Assembly: GCA_019084485.1 (NCBI GenBank)
Contig: JAHRFU010000050.1
Coordinates: 62,001 to 126,000, forward strand
From: Desulforudis sp.
GTDB lineage: Bacteria; Bacillota; Desulfotomaculia; Desulfotomaculales; Desulforudaceae
Length of the DNA stretch: 64,000 nt
Direction: 5' to 3'
In this document: piece by piece, positions 42,477-50,415 of the stretch
Layout: each line of letters starts with the position of its first letter
How positions within the stretch are numbered: position 1 is the stretch's first letter
Notes under the pieces: model-generated
What the model saw: the letters and a program-made list of their open reading frames with translations, nothing else
Database searches by the model: none
Told to the model about the DNA's origin: nothing
Program-made: the position numbers and the translations under genes

Positions 42477-43346
42477 ATGATTAAGATCGGTTTCAAATCC
42501 AAATGGATGCTTATTATGATCGTGAGCCTGCTAGCTGCTTTCGTTGTCGCGGGTTGTGGCGGCGGAACCCCGGATCCCGGCGCGGACAACCAGCAGCCCG
42601 GTGAGGAACCCGCCATCAAAGGTACCCTGACCACGGCCGGTTCAACCTCGGTTCAACCGTTGTCGGAAGAGTTTGCCCAGGCCTTCATGGCCAAGTATCC
42701 CGGCACCAACGTAATGGTCCAGGGCGGCGGATCCAGCCAGGGAGTCAAAGCGGCAAATGAAGGCATCGCGGACTTCGGTGCCTCTTCCCGTAACCTGAAA
42801 GACGAGGAAAAGGCCTACGGACTGACCGAAGTGGTTGTTTGCCTGGACGGTATCGCCGTGGTGGTACACCCCGAGAACAGCTTTATTGAAGATCTCTCCA
42901 TCGAAGACGTGCGTAAGGTTTTTGCCGGTGACATCACCAACTGGAAAGACCTCGGCGGTCCGGACAGCCGGATTATGGCGGTCACCCGTGAAGCCGGTTC
43001 CGGTACCCGTGGTGCATTTGAGGAAATGATAATGAAGGACGCCAAGATCTCCGACGCCGCCATCGTCCAGCCGTCCAACGGCGGTATCCACCAGGCCGTG
43101 GCCGGTGACAAGAACGCTATCGGTTACCTGTCGATGGGTTATCTGGACGACAAGGTCAAGACGATTAAGATTGACGGTGTGGAAGCATCAGTGGATAACA
43201 TCAAGGCCGGAACCTACAAAGTTTCTCGTCCGTTCATCTTTATGTACAAGGGTGAAGCCAGCCCGCTGCTCCAGGCCTTCACGGACTTCTGCCTGAGCGC
43301 TGAGGGCCAGGCCATCGTAGCAAAACACTACATCACTGTGAACTAA
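42477..43346 (+). CDS. pstS: Phosphate-binding lipoprotein PstS
   Basis: A protein of about 289 residues, the extracytoplasmic phosphate receptor. The signal peptide ends in the lipobox VVAGCGGG, so it is a membrane-anchored lipoprotein. Phosphate-binding loops AGSTSVQPLSEEF, GGGSSQGVKA and REAGSGTRGAFEE are all present. ATG 42477 is 7 bp after GGAGG; ATG 42474 directly before it is possible. It has its own Pho box and terminator, separate from pstCA. Confidence 0.96.
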   Translation: MIKIGFKSKWMLIMIVSLLAAFVVAGCGGGTPDPGADNQQPGEEPAIKGTLTTAGSTSVQPLSEEFAQAFMAKYPGTNVMVQGGGSSQGVKAANEGIADFGASSRNLKDEEKAYGLTEVVVCLDGIAVVVHPENSFIEDLSIEDVRKVFAGDITNWKDLGGPDSRIMAVTREAGSGTRGAFEEMIMKDAKISDAAIVQPSNGGIHQAVAGDKNAIGYLSMGYLDDKVKTIKIDGVEASVDNIKAGTYKVSRPFIFMYKGEASPLLQAFTDFCLSAEGQAIVAKHYITVN

Positions 43347-43402
43347 CCACAAACGAAAAGAGGGGCCCCCCTCCTCATATATGTTGCCTCCTTAAATTAT
43401 TT

Positions 43403-43437
43403 GGCCTACCGTCACAAACGGTAGGCCGCTTTTTTTG
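43403..43437 (+). terminator. Terminator of pstS
   Basis: GGCCTACCGT-CACAA-ACGGTAGGCC stem followed by GCTTTTTTT. Confidence 0.93.
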
Positions 43438-43506
43438 CCCCACGTATGTCGATGTGATGGGTGGAAAACGTCCGGCGGTCTTATGCCGAGCAACTGGCTG
43501 GATCGT

Positions 43507-44472
43507 TTAGAAGAAATACTGGGTGATATAGCGTACCGCCAGGAAAGTGACCAGGGCCCCGAGTACCCCGCGAATCAAGCGGTCGGGAAGGTAGCTTTGC
43601 AGGCGGGCACCGGCGTAAGTACCGAGGAAACCGCCAACCCCAAAAAGGATCCCCAGCCCCCAGTCCGGGGCTACCGCCATCTGCTCGCCAACGTGGGCGG
43701 CGAGGCCGGTGTAGACGATGACTCCGGCGACCGAGGTTAACAGTGTGCCGGCCAGAGCGGCCGCCGCTACGGTGTATACGGGCAGGCCCAGAACGGAGAC
43801 CAGAAAGGGGGCGATGATCGCGCCGCCGCCAATGCCGTAGATGCCGCCAATGATGCCGACGAAGAAGGACAGGATCCCGATGGTGATGGGCTTGAAGGAA
43901 AAAGTCTCACCCCAGAAGGTGTATGTAACACTGCGCAGAGAAGCCGACTCCGTCTTCACCACCGCATCCGCTGGTAGGCCAGCCACAATTCGGGACTGCT
44001 GACTTTGCTTAAGCTCTTTAACCCGTTCCCGGAACTTATTTTGCACGGCCTGCATCTGCTTGCGGCTTCTGAGGTATCGTCCGCTGGATTCATAGAGCAG
44101 GCGCACACCCAAGTACAGGAGGACCAGTCCTACGAACAGCTTGAAGGTGCGTGGATCGGGCATAATAAAAACCCGTGCAAAAGCGCCGAGGAAAACACCG
44201 GGCGAGGTGGCGATAATCACCACCCAGGCTAGGGGCCAGGCCATCCGGCCCTCGCGAATGTATCGTGACAACCCTCCCGGGATGGCCACGATGTTGTACA
44301 CCAGGTTGGTTGCGCTAACCGCCGGGCTTGTGAAGCCGAGAACACTCATTTGAAAGGGCAGGAGCAGAAAGGCACCGGAAACACCGGCCGGTGTGGTACA
44401 GGTCGCAAGTACAAATCCTACAAGCAGAGGGATCAGGGGATGGACCTCGACACCCGAAACCGGGAACACCAT
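43507..44472 (-). CDS. TauE/SafE-family membrane permease (TSUP)
   Basis: A 321-residue protein with about eight hydrophobic helices in two related halves. The first has LVGFVLATCTTPAGVSGAFLLLP and the second has FFVGIIGGIYGIGGGAIIAPFLV, the paired glycine-rich motifs of the sulfite-exporter TauE/SafE family. A cytosolic hydrophilic loop (about residues 130-190) separates them. Members move sulfite, sulfonates or other organic anions; the substrate is unknown. ATG 44472 with AGGAG 10 bp upstream is preferred to the ORF-track start. Confidence 0.88.
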   Translation of the reverse strand: MVFPVSGVEVHPLIPLLVGFVLATCTTPAGVSGAFLLLPFQMSVLGFTSPAVSATNLVYNIVAIPGGLSRYIREGRMAWPLAWVVIIATSPGVFLGAFARVFIMPDPRTFKLFVGLVLLYLGVRLLYESSGRYLRSRKQMQAVQNKFRERVKELKQSQQSRIVAGLPADAVVKTESASLRSVTYTFWGETFSFKPITIGILSFFVGIIGGIYGIGGGAIIAPFLVSVLGLPVYTVAAAALAGTLLTSVAGVIVYTGLAAHVGEQMAVAPDWGLGILFGVGGFLGTYAGARLQSYLPDRLIRGVLGALVTFLAVRYITQYFF

Positions 44473-44615
44473 GGGCTGCACACTCCTCTCAGGTTCCTCT
44501 TTTTTTCGTGGGTGTAGGTTTGTAGTTTGCTTGGGTTGTTGCTGCAACTAAGTGCAGCTTGCATATAGAATAACAGATAAAAATGTCACCTGCAATCCTT
44601 ATTTCCGGTGGATGA

Positions 44616-45434
44616 CTAGTAAACCACGAGGCCGCATTCTTCCAGGATCCTTTGTCCCGTATGGCTGAGGGTCAGCTGCAGGAACTCGTTGGCTTCCTTG
44701 GGGTGTGGGGCGTTTAACGGAACAGCCGCCGCAAACTCGATCGGCTCACCGATGAGGATGGTTTTCGAACCGGGTGTTTTCCCTTCAACCTCCACCGTGG
44801 CGTGGCCGTAAAGACCGGCCCAACGCGGATTGGACAGGTTAATCTTTTCCGGCAGGGTTACATAATCCAGGCCATACTGCTTAGCCGTGCAAAGGTACTG
44901 GAAGGCGTAGTCGGCTTCCCGGCCTTGCAGGACGGCACCCAGATCCAGAGACTTGGGGTAGACGTACGCGGCCGTGCACTTGGAGTTCAACTGCTGGTAC
45001 AGCCCCGGAACACCGTAGTGTTTTTCCGCCAGTTGCCAGACCATCAGCGTCCGGTAGCCACAGGGGTCGAGGTTTTCGTCAGACCGGACGAAGGACACCT
45101 CGTCACGCAGCAATATCTGAGTCCAGTTCTGGGGGTTGATGTCTGCTGATCCCCGGGCACCGGTTTGGTGCGTGATTACGATCTGATCCGTGGCAAAGAT
45201 GTAGTATTTCTGAACGGGATGGGGGAGAAGCAGTTCGTCGAAGAGCAGCGGGTCGGCCAGGGCAATGATATCCGCCTGATAACCACCCAGGAGTTTCCGG
45301 GCGCAGGCCCGGGATCCGGCTGATTCCAAACGCACTTCCACCTCCGGAAAGAGGCTCCGAAACTCGCGGGCAAAGCGCTCCATCGGGTGTTGCAGCGCGC
45401 CGGCGTGCAGAATAAGCAGAGGTATCTTATTCAT
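44616..45434 (-). CDS. Tungstate/molybdate-type substrate-binding protein (WtpA-like)
   Basis: A 272-residue protein related to ModA/WtpA binding proteins. LLILHAGALQHPMERFAREF is the typical start, followed by VEVRLESAGSRACARKL, ADIIALADPLLFDEL, the NPQNWTQILL and DPCGYRTLMVWQLAEK segments, and a C-terminal EANEFLQLTLSHTGQRILEECG. It has no apparent signal peptide from ATG 45434 (AAGGAG upstream), which is odd for a binding protein. It overlaps the PadR gene by 8 bp. No permease or ATPase is adjacent, so it may be a cytosolic sensor or an orphan component. Confidence 0.8.
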   Translation of the reverse strand: MNKIPLLILHAGALQHPMERFAREFRSLFPEVEVRLESAGSRACARKLLGGYQADIIALADPLLFDELLLPHPVQKYYIFATDQIVITHQTGARGSADINPQNWTQILLRDEVSFVRSDENLDPCGYRTLMVWQLAEKHYGVPGLYQQLNSKCTAAYVYPKSLDLGAVLQGREADYAFQYLCTAKQYGLDYVTLPEKINLSNPRWAGLYGHATVEVEGKTPGSKTILIGEPIEFAAAVPLNAPHPKEANEFLQLTLSHTGQRILEECGLVVY

Positions 45435-45837
45435 TGGGTGGTTTCTCCTTTCCGATGTCCGTGCTGACGGCGGAGTAGTTGTGCAGGAACCTTTCCAGGC
45501 TGTCCTTCCGGCTGTCGACGAGCGGAACACACAGATGCAGCGCCAGTTCACCCCGTTCGGTCAACTGGTACAAACGCCGGGCCGGACCAGCCGCACCACT
45601 TTCCCAATATGAAGAGACCAGGTCGTCCTCCTCCATACGCCGCAAGTTGCGGTATACAGTGGCCGGATCGAGATCACCCTCTATCGTATCCATTTCGTGC
45701 AGGGCGCGAATCAGCTCGTAACCGTGGGCGGGCTTGGCTACGAGAAGCAACAACAGCGTAGGCCAAACCATCTTATCGATGTAGCCAGCCATCAGGTTGC
45801 GAAGTTCTGTTTCACGGACATCGTTACGTTCCGACAT
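45427..45837 (-). CDS. PadR-family transcriptional regulator
   Basis: A 136-residue winged-helix protein. The PadR core is WPTLLLLLVAKPAHGYELIRALHEM followed by DLDPATVYRNLRRMEEDDLVSSYWES and a C-terminal coiled coil. It is translated just ahead of and overlapping the WtpA-like gene, so the two are coupled. The effector is unknown; the pairing suggests an oxyanion-linked control system. The 180 bp upstream to the dCMP deaminase hold nothing I can assign. Confidence 0.88.
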   Translation of the reverse strand: MSERNDVRETELRNLMAGYIDKMVWPTLLLLLVAKPAHGYELIRALHEMDTIEGDLDPATVYRNLRRMEEDDLVSSYWESGAAGPARRLYQLTERGELALHLCVPLVDSRKDSLERFLHNYSAVSTDIGKEKPPNE

Positions 45838-46027
45838 TGTTCATCCCCATCGTGCAAATCCTTATTGTCAAGATAACATTTCCATATGTATCCGGACAAG
45901 TATTGGCGAGGCTGTTTCGGCAAATGACCAGCTTTTTCAAAGTGTATGCCCGATTCGGACAAATAACTCGGCATCGGCAGGAAGTAATTCCCCGGCAAGG
46001 AATACTAGGATGGTGAGGTGAGTGGAA

Positions 46028-46468
46028 TTGCGACCGAGCTGGGATGAGATCTTTATGGAACAGGCCCGCCTGATGGCGCGCCGCTCGACATGCCTGAGGC
46101 GACAGGTGGGAGCCGTGCTAGTGCGGGATAACCGAGCCGTGGCCAGTGGTTACAACGGGCCGCCTTCACGGTTGTTGCACTGCGAGGAGAGGGGCGGGTG
46201 CCTGCGTGCGAAGCTGGGAGTGCCCAGCGGACAGCGACAGGAGATCTGCCGGGCGTTGCACGCCGAGCAGAACGTGATTCTCCAGTTGGCCATCACCGGC
46301 CTTTCCGGTTCCGGCACCACCCTGTATGTGACCCACTTCCCCTGCTTCACCTGTGCCAAGCTCCTGGTGCAGCTGGGGGTGCAGAGAATTGTCTTTGCCG
46401 AGGGCTACCCGGACGAGTTTTCCGGTGACCTCCTAAAGGAAGCGGGAGTAGAGGTCCTGCCTTACTAA
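46028..46468 (+). CDS. Deoxycytidylate deaminase (ComEB-like)
   Basis: A 146-residue zinc deaminase that converts dCMP to dUMP. The zinc site is LHAEQNVILQ (His and catalytic Glu) with FPCFTCAKLL (PCxxC), and RRQVGAVLVRDN plus GYNGPP are conserved upstream. The ORF track starts at GTG 46022, which abuts the GAGGTG ribosome binding site; TTG 46028 sits 7 bp after it and gives the usual MRPSWDE start. Convergent with hsp20 with only 3 bp between stops. Confidence 0.92.
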   Translation: MRPSWDEIFMEQARLMARRSTCLRRQVGAVLVRDNRAVASGYNGPPSRLLHCEERGGCLRAKLGVPSGQRQEICRALHAEQNVILQLAITGLSGSGTTLYVTHFPCFTCAKLLVQLGVQRIVFAEGYPDEFSGDLLKEAGVEVLPY

Positions 46469-46471
46469 CCC

Positions 46472-46876
46472 CTACTCAATGACGATCTCCTGGCCTTCTT
46501 CCCGTTGTGCCTTCTGCAGCCTGATCACCAAGACCCCCTGTTCGAGGCGGGCCTTAATGTTCTGGTCTAGCACCGTGGCGGGCAGTTCCACTTCCTCGTT
46601 AAACTCAGACAGCCGGCGTTCACTTCGGAAATAGTCTTGCCCTGTCTGTTCCCCCACCTTCCGGGTACCCGAAATGTGGAGCACTCGACCCGCCAACCGC
46701 AGGGAAAGCGCTTCCTTTTTCCACCCCGGCAGATCGGCCTCAACCACGACCTCCTGGCCCGTTTCGTGCACATCCACCGGAACCCGACGGTAGCGGAAGG
46801 GCGCATTATCATCCAGCATCCGCAGAAGTTCCACCAGTGCGTTCGGACGAGGAAAGAAATCAAATTTACTCGTCAT
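46472..46876 (-). CDS. Hsp20/alpha-crystallin small heat-shock protein
   Basis: A 134-residue chaperone. The alpha-crystallin domain spans about residues 35-130: VPVDVHETGQEVVVEADLPGWKK, then LHISGTR, a conserved FNEEVELPATV and the C-terminal ARLEQGVLVIRLQK beta strands. The N-terminal arm is short. ATG follows AGGTGTTGG. It forms ATP-independent holdase oligomers. No CIRCE or other heat-shock operator is visible upstream. Confidence 0.93.
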   Translation of the reverse strand: MTSKFDFFPRPNALVELLRMLDDNAPFRYRRVPVDVHETGQEVVVEADLPGWKKEALSLRLAGRVLHISGTRKVGEQTGQDYFRSERRLSEFNEEVELPATVLDQNIKARLEQGVLVIRLQKAQREEGQEIVIE

Positions 46877-46977
46877 TTTCCAACACCTCCATTTACCCTC
46901 ATGCTAGCATCAGAAACCCAACCCCGCAACGTGTTAACAAAGGGGGCCAGGACACTAACTTAACAAAGACCCTTTAG

Positions 46978-47781
46978 TTAACTTAACAGGGTGTTCCGGA
47001 TGATTTGGTTCGCTTCGGCGGTGTTTCTTGGGCGGTGGGGGGTGTCCCGGAAAACCTGAAGTAGGAGCGGCGGTTCGAGGGAAGCCTTGTCCAACAAGGC
47101 CTCGTCCTGAAGCAGGGTGATGTCTCCGCTCGCCAGAACCTGGCCACGGTGCAGGATGATCACCTGATCCGCCCACTGATAGGCAAAGTCCACGTTGTGG
47201 GTGGCCAGGATGATGGTACGGCCCTGACGGTGCAGGGTGTGGAGGAGTGTGGTCAGGTGACGTACCGCCAGCGGGTCGAGGCTGGCCGTGGGCTCGTCCA
47301 GCACCAGCATTTCCGGTTGCATAGCGAGTACTCCGGCGATGGCGGCGCGTTTCTTCTGGCCCAGGCTCAGGTTGTGTGGCGGCCGGTGGGCTAGGTCCAG
47401 GATTTCCAGCTCGTTCAGAGCCTGGTGGACGCGCTCCTGGACAGTGGATTCGTCCAGACCCAGGTTGCGCGGTCCAAAGGCAACATCGTCCGCCACCGTC
47501 GTGGCGAACAGTTGGTCGTCGGGATCCTGGAAAACCATTCCCACGCGTTCACGCAGTCGGCGCATATCGTTTCCGGCCCATTCTTGACCCAGAACCTGAA
47601 CCCGGCCCCGTTTAGGCGGCAGGAGTCCGTTGGTGTGGAGGAGCAGGGTGCTTTTCCCGCTTCCGTTGGCACCGAGCAGCACAGTTCGGGCGTAGTGAGG
47701 GATGGTCAGCGATACTCCGTCCAATGCTTTGGTGCCGTCGGGGTAGGTGTAGTGAAGATCTGTGATCTCGAGCGCGTTCAA
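46978..47781 (-). CDS. cbiO: ECF transporter ATPase CbiO
   Basis: A 267-residue ATPase for cobalt/nickel import. Walker A LLGANGSGKSTLL is near residue 35, Q-loop GMVFQDPDDQLFATTVADDVAFGP is near 80, signature LSLGQKKRAAIAGVLA is near 137, Walker B MLVLDEPTASLD is near 158 and the H-loop is ILATHN. The start is TTG overlapping the cbiQ stop (ATTTGA). Last gene of cbiM-cbiQ-cbiO. An AT-rich stretch of GTTAAC-type sequence lies downstream (46920-46977), perhaps a repeat relic. Confidence 0.94.
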   Translation of the reverse strand: MNALEITDLHYTYPDGTKALDGVSLTIPHYARTVLLGANGSGKSTLLLHTNGLLPPKRGRVQVLGQEWAGNDMRRLRERVGMVFQDPDDQLFATTVADDVAFGPRNLGLDESTVQERVHQALNELEILDLAHRPPHNLSLGQKKRAAIAGVLAMQPEMLVLDEPTASLDPLAVRHLTTLLHTLHRQGRTIILATHNVDFAYQWADQVIILHRGQVLASGDITLLQDEALLDKASLEPPLLLQVFRDTPHRPRNTAEANQIIRNTLLS

Positions 47782-48530
47782 ATAGGGAACCCCCGGTCAA
47801 CCAGGAGCAGCAGGGTGACCGACGCCACAGAGAACACGCCCTTGGCCAGGTCGGTGTAATTAATGGCCCGCGGAGGTGAAGTGCGCAGCCGGCCGTCAAA
47901 ACCGCGGGCGACCATTGCCCGGTGCACTTGTTCCGAACGGTCCAGGGCACCCAGGAGCATGGAGGCCGTGGTCTCCCCGTACACCGAGACCGTCCGGCGG
48001 TTCGGTTTGGGCTGGAAGGCCCGGGCGGCGAAAGCACGCTGTCTCACCTGAAGCTCATCACGGAAGCAAAACAGGTAGCGGCAGGCGAGCAGGAGAGCCA
48101 TCACCGGCAGGTGCGGCAGGCGCATCTGGGTAAAGGCGTTCATCAAAGCGGAAAGGGGTTGGGTTCCGACCAGGGTGATCATTATCGTCAGGGCGGTCAG
48201 TGCTTTCATAGATACGAGGAAGGCCAGCGTCAACCCTTCCCCAGAGGCTCCCAGTCCACCGCCCATCGAGAGGCTAAGTGCCATTATCGCCAAGAAGGGG
48301 AGCACCCACAGCCACCTAGTGATCAGGAACGAGAGCGGGAGGCGGGAAGACACTGCGGCAGCGACCGCTATGCCCAGGGCGACCGCGGCCAGCAGCGGCG
48401 ACTGCAGGAGCACCACACCGACAACGAATACCAGCCCGGCCCCGATTTTCAGCCTTGGTTCCCACCGGTGCATCCAGGAATCTAAACCGGCGTAGGTGTC
48501 AACCTCTTGTTGGATGTGCAGAGTGCTCAA
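47778..48530 (-). CDS. cbiQ: ECF transporter transmembrane protein CbiQ
   Basis: A 250-residue coupling (T) subunit. Hydrophobic segments near residues 30-70, 95-120 and at the C-terminus flank a cytosolic region with the two Ala-Arg-Gly coupling motifs (AFAARAFQP and AMVARGFDG), which dock on CbiO. The start is TTG with AAGGGA upstream. It lies 76 bp downstream of cbiM and overlaps cbiO. Confidence 0.92.
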   Translation of the reverse strand: MSTLHIQQEVDTYAGLDSWMHRWEPRLKIGAGLVFVVGVVLLQSPLLAAVALGIAVAAAVSSRLPLSFLITRWLWVLPFLAIMALSLSMGGGLGASGEGLTLAFLVSMKALTALTIMITLVGTQPLSALMNAFTQMRLPHLPVMALLLACRYLFCFRDELQVRQRAFAARAFQPKPNRRTVSVYGETTASMLLGALDRSEQVHRAMVARGFDGRLRTSPPRAINYTDLAKGVFSVASVTLLLLVDRGFPI

Positions 48531-48606
48531 CGGATCAATCCCTTTCGAAGCGTTCTAAGCCTTCATTGTTCATCTACGCGACTAAATCTTCAAGTATGAT
48601 TCCCCG

Positions 48607-49236
48607 TTATTCGGCACGATTCTCTCTCCGTTGCTCTTCAATTCCCAGCACTTCCGGCCGGGTACGGTAGAGCAGCCTGGCCGCAAAACCGGTCAGGAAT
48701 CCTTCAATGATCACAATGGGCAGGTGGGTGAGGAGTACTAGGTTGATGAGCGAAAACGGGCCCTGGCTGTACATTTCACTACTCAGACTGAGAAAGGCCA
48801 CGACCAGAAGGGTGCCACCGATCACACCGACCACTCCCGCCATGAATCCGCGGGGTAAGACCGGGTACCGGCGGGTAGCCGCAAAGGCCCAACCCGCAAA
48901 GAGCGCTGGCAGGCCCATGATCAGGGTGTTCACGCCGAGGGTGGTCAGGCCGCCGTGACCGAACAGCATCGCCTGAAGCAGGAGCCCCAAGAAGATGGCC
49001 AGCGGAGCCCGCCTACCCAGCATTACTCCGGTGAGGCCGATCAGAACCGGATGGACGCTAGTTATGCCCATTGGGATCCGGAACAGGGAGGACACAAAAA
49101 AGGCGGCAGCCAGCAGGCCCACCCGCGGGACATCCTCAGATTTCATGCCCCGTGCGGCGTAAACCAGCGTACCGGCAGCGACCACTGCCGCCGCGGCTAC
49201 CACAGGTGTGCCCAGGACTCCGTCTGCGATGTGCAA
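48607..49236 (-). CDS. cbiM: ECF transporter substrate-binding protein CbiM
   Basis: A 209-residue integral membrane S component for Co2+ or Ni2+. The N-terminus (M)HIADGVLGTP is the metal-chelating start of the CbiM/NikM family (His at position 2), then SSLFRIPMGITSVHPVLIGLTGVMLG (metal-site His) and a loop with LLQAMLFGHGGLTTLGVNTL. The ORF track starts at 49398, but TTG 49236 follows AAGGGAG and gives the family start. No cbiN is present. The leader carries an attenuator. Whether Co or Ni is preferred cannot be told. Confidence 0.93.
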   Translation of the reverse strand: MHIADGVLGTPVVAAAAVVAAGTLVYAARGMKSEDVPRVGLLAAAFFVSSLFRIPMGITSVHPVLIGLTGVMLGRRAPLAIFLGLLLQAMLFGHGGLTTLGVNTLIMGLPALFAGWAFAATRRYPVLPRGFMAGVVGVIGGTLLVVAFLSLSSEMYSQGPFSLINLVLLTHLPIVIIEGFLTGFAARLLYRTRPEVLGIEEQRRENRAE

Positions 49237-49257
49237 CCGCCTTGCTCCCTTCCGAAA

Positions 49258-49317
49258 ACAAGAAAAACCACGTGTTTGCGCCCCCGCTGCTGGGGGACAT
49301 AAAACCTTCGTGGTTTT
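49258..49317 (-). promoter_or_regulatory. Attenuator-like terminator in cbiM leader
   Basis: On the minus strand AAAACCACG ... CGTGGTTTT encloses a nested CCCCC-AGCAGC-GGGGG hairpin with internal loops, followed by TTTTTCTTGTTTT. It ends about 20 bp before the cbiM start and lies inside the predicted leader, so it probably regulates read-through. The flanking leader may be a metal- or cofactor-sensing RNA, but I could not match it to cobalamin, NiCo or fluoride riboswitches. Confidence 0.6.
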
Positions 49318-49388
49318 GGTTCGTAGTATTGAAATTGGCGGATCGGGAAGGGATCGGTGGCCGTCTCCATGACTGCCTTTATGTGTGC

Positions 49389-49417
49389 AGTTTAGCACGT
49401 ACTCCGCCCTCGGTCAA
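49389..49417 (-). promoter_or_regulatory. Promoter of cbiMQO
   Basis: Minus strand TTGACC-17 bp-TAAACT. It gives a predicted leader of about 145 nt before cbiM. The remaining 270 bp toward 49690 (49418-49689) hold the leader of the divergent lipoprotein gene and no other recognised feature. Confidence 0.6.
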
Positions 49418-49689
49418 CAGGTTCGTTCCAGAAGCTACGCGGATACTATTGACGCTGCGCAGAAACCCGTGATAATCTTGGTTCACAATGCGTTATGAAG
49501 GCCGTTCTCCCCGGAACCCCTTTTCAACAGACAGCTGAAAGCGGATACTGAAGCCACGGAGGCTTTTGACGTTCCCATTGGGGAATGCCGGGTCGACTGT
49601 GGTTTTGTTATTGTGCGGTCGACTTAAAGAGGGGGTGAAAGTGGTTACTATCGGTTGCCTAAAACACTTTAAATGATGGAGGTTAGAAA

Positions 49690-50256
49690 ATGATCTTTCA
49701 AAAGATATCCCTGCGGTTACTCGTTTTGGTCCTGTCCGTGATGCTGGTCAGCGTTGCAGTGGTGGGTTGCGGACAGTCTCAGCTCAATCCCAGCGCCTCG
49801 GAAGACCCGGGTGCCCCACAAGAGCCGCAAGGCGAACATCATCATGAGGGACTAGTGGAATGGAGTGCGATGTACGACCTGGAGGCTGGCACCTATGATC
49901 TGGTTTTTCAGGAGAGTGAGGGTGATCCCTCCATTATGGTTGTTTTCCTGGACGCCCGAGACTACAATGCCGAAGGTGACGACTTGGTAGCTCAGCATAC
50001 TGCTGAACACCTAATGGAGGCTGTCCCGGCGATGGTTTCCCCCGGAACGGAGATCCAGGTGGTTGACGGCGCAGCCTACAATCTAGCCCTTGAACCCGCC
50101 GGAACCACCTACAAACTGCAGGTCCCGGAGTCCGCTTCCTTCATTGTGATGACCGAGCACTTCGCCTGGGAATTCGATATGCAGATCGTGAACGAGGCAG
50201 GCACGGCCGTTGAATCCTACAATGCCGTGGAATACGCAGAACCCCACTCCCACTAG
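49690..50256 (+). CDS. His-rich lipoprotein, hypothetical
   Basis: A 188-residue lipoprotein. The signal peptide (ISLRLLVLVLSVMLVSVAVVGCGQ) ends at a lipobox VVGC. The mature part begins with an acidic, Pro-rich linker, then GEHHHEGLVEWSAMYDLEAG, a domain of beta-like sequence with HTAEHLM and MTEHFAWEFDM, and ends EPHSH. Histidines at both ends suggest binding of Co, Ni or Zn. ATG follows GGAGG. It is divergent from the cobalt/nickel importer cbiMQO, so an extracytoplasmic metal-capture role is likely but unproven. I recognise no family. Confidence 0.75.
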   Translation: MIFQKISLRLLVLVLSVMLVSVAVVGCGQSQLNPSASEDPGAPQEPQGEHHHEGLVEWSAMYDLEAGTYDLVFQESEGDPSIMVVFLDARDYNAEGDDLVAQHTAEHLMEAVPAMVSPGTEIQVVDGAAYNLALEPAGTTYKLQVPESASFIVMTEHFAWEFDMQIVNEAGTAVESYNAVEYAEPHSH

Positions 50257-50269
50257 AAAAAGGAGAAAG

Positions 50270-50325
50270 GGGGACGGGTTACTTTTGTGGATAACCGCCA
50301 ATTTCTGTGGATAAGCCACTGATAT
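50270..50325. repeat. GGGGGAC repeat with two TTATCCACA boxes
   Basis: GGGGGACGGGTTACTTTTGTGGATAACC is followed by CTGTGGATAAGC. Read on the minus strand this contains TTATCCACA twice, next to a copy of the GGGGGAC-AAAAGTA unit seen at 12090-12252. Confidence 0.6.
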
Positions 50326-50415
50326 TCCATTAGGATGATAACATCCTTGATTAAGTTTTTGGATCTGATCGCCCGTGCGGACAAGGTTCTAACTTTTTAA
50401 CCTTCGGAAATGGCC

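Noticed and set aside
44616-45551. Start of WtpA-like gene at 45551
   Set aside because: The extra N-terminal 39 residues (MNWRCICVFRSSTAG...) are frame-shifted PadR coding sequence; ATG 45434 has a good ribosome binding site.
49236-49690. Cobalamin or NiCo riboswitch before cbiM
   Set aside because: I looked for the B12-box GCCACTG and the NiCo ACAGGGCAG-type motif on the minus strand and found neither; only an attenuator is supported.
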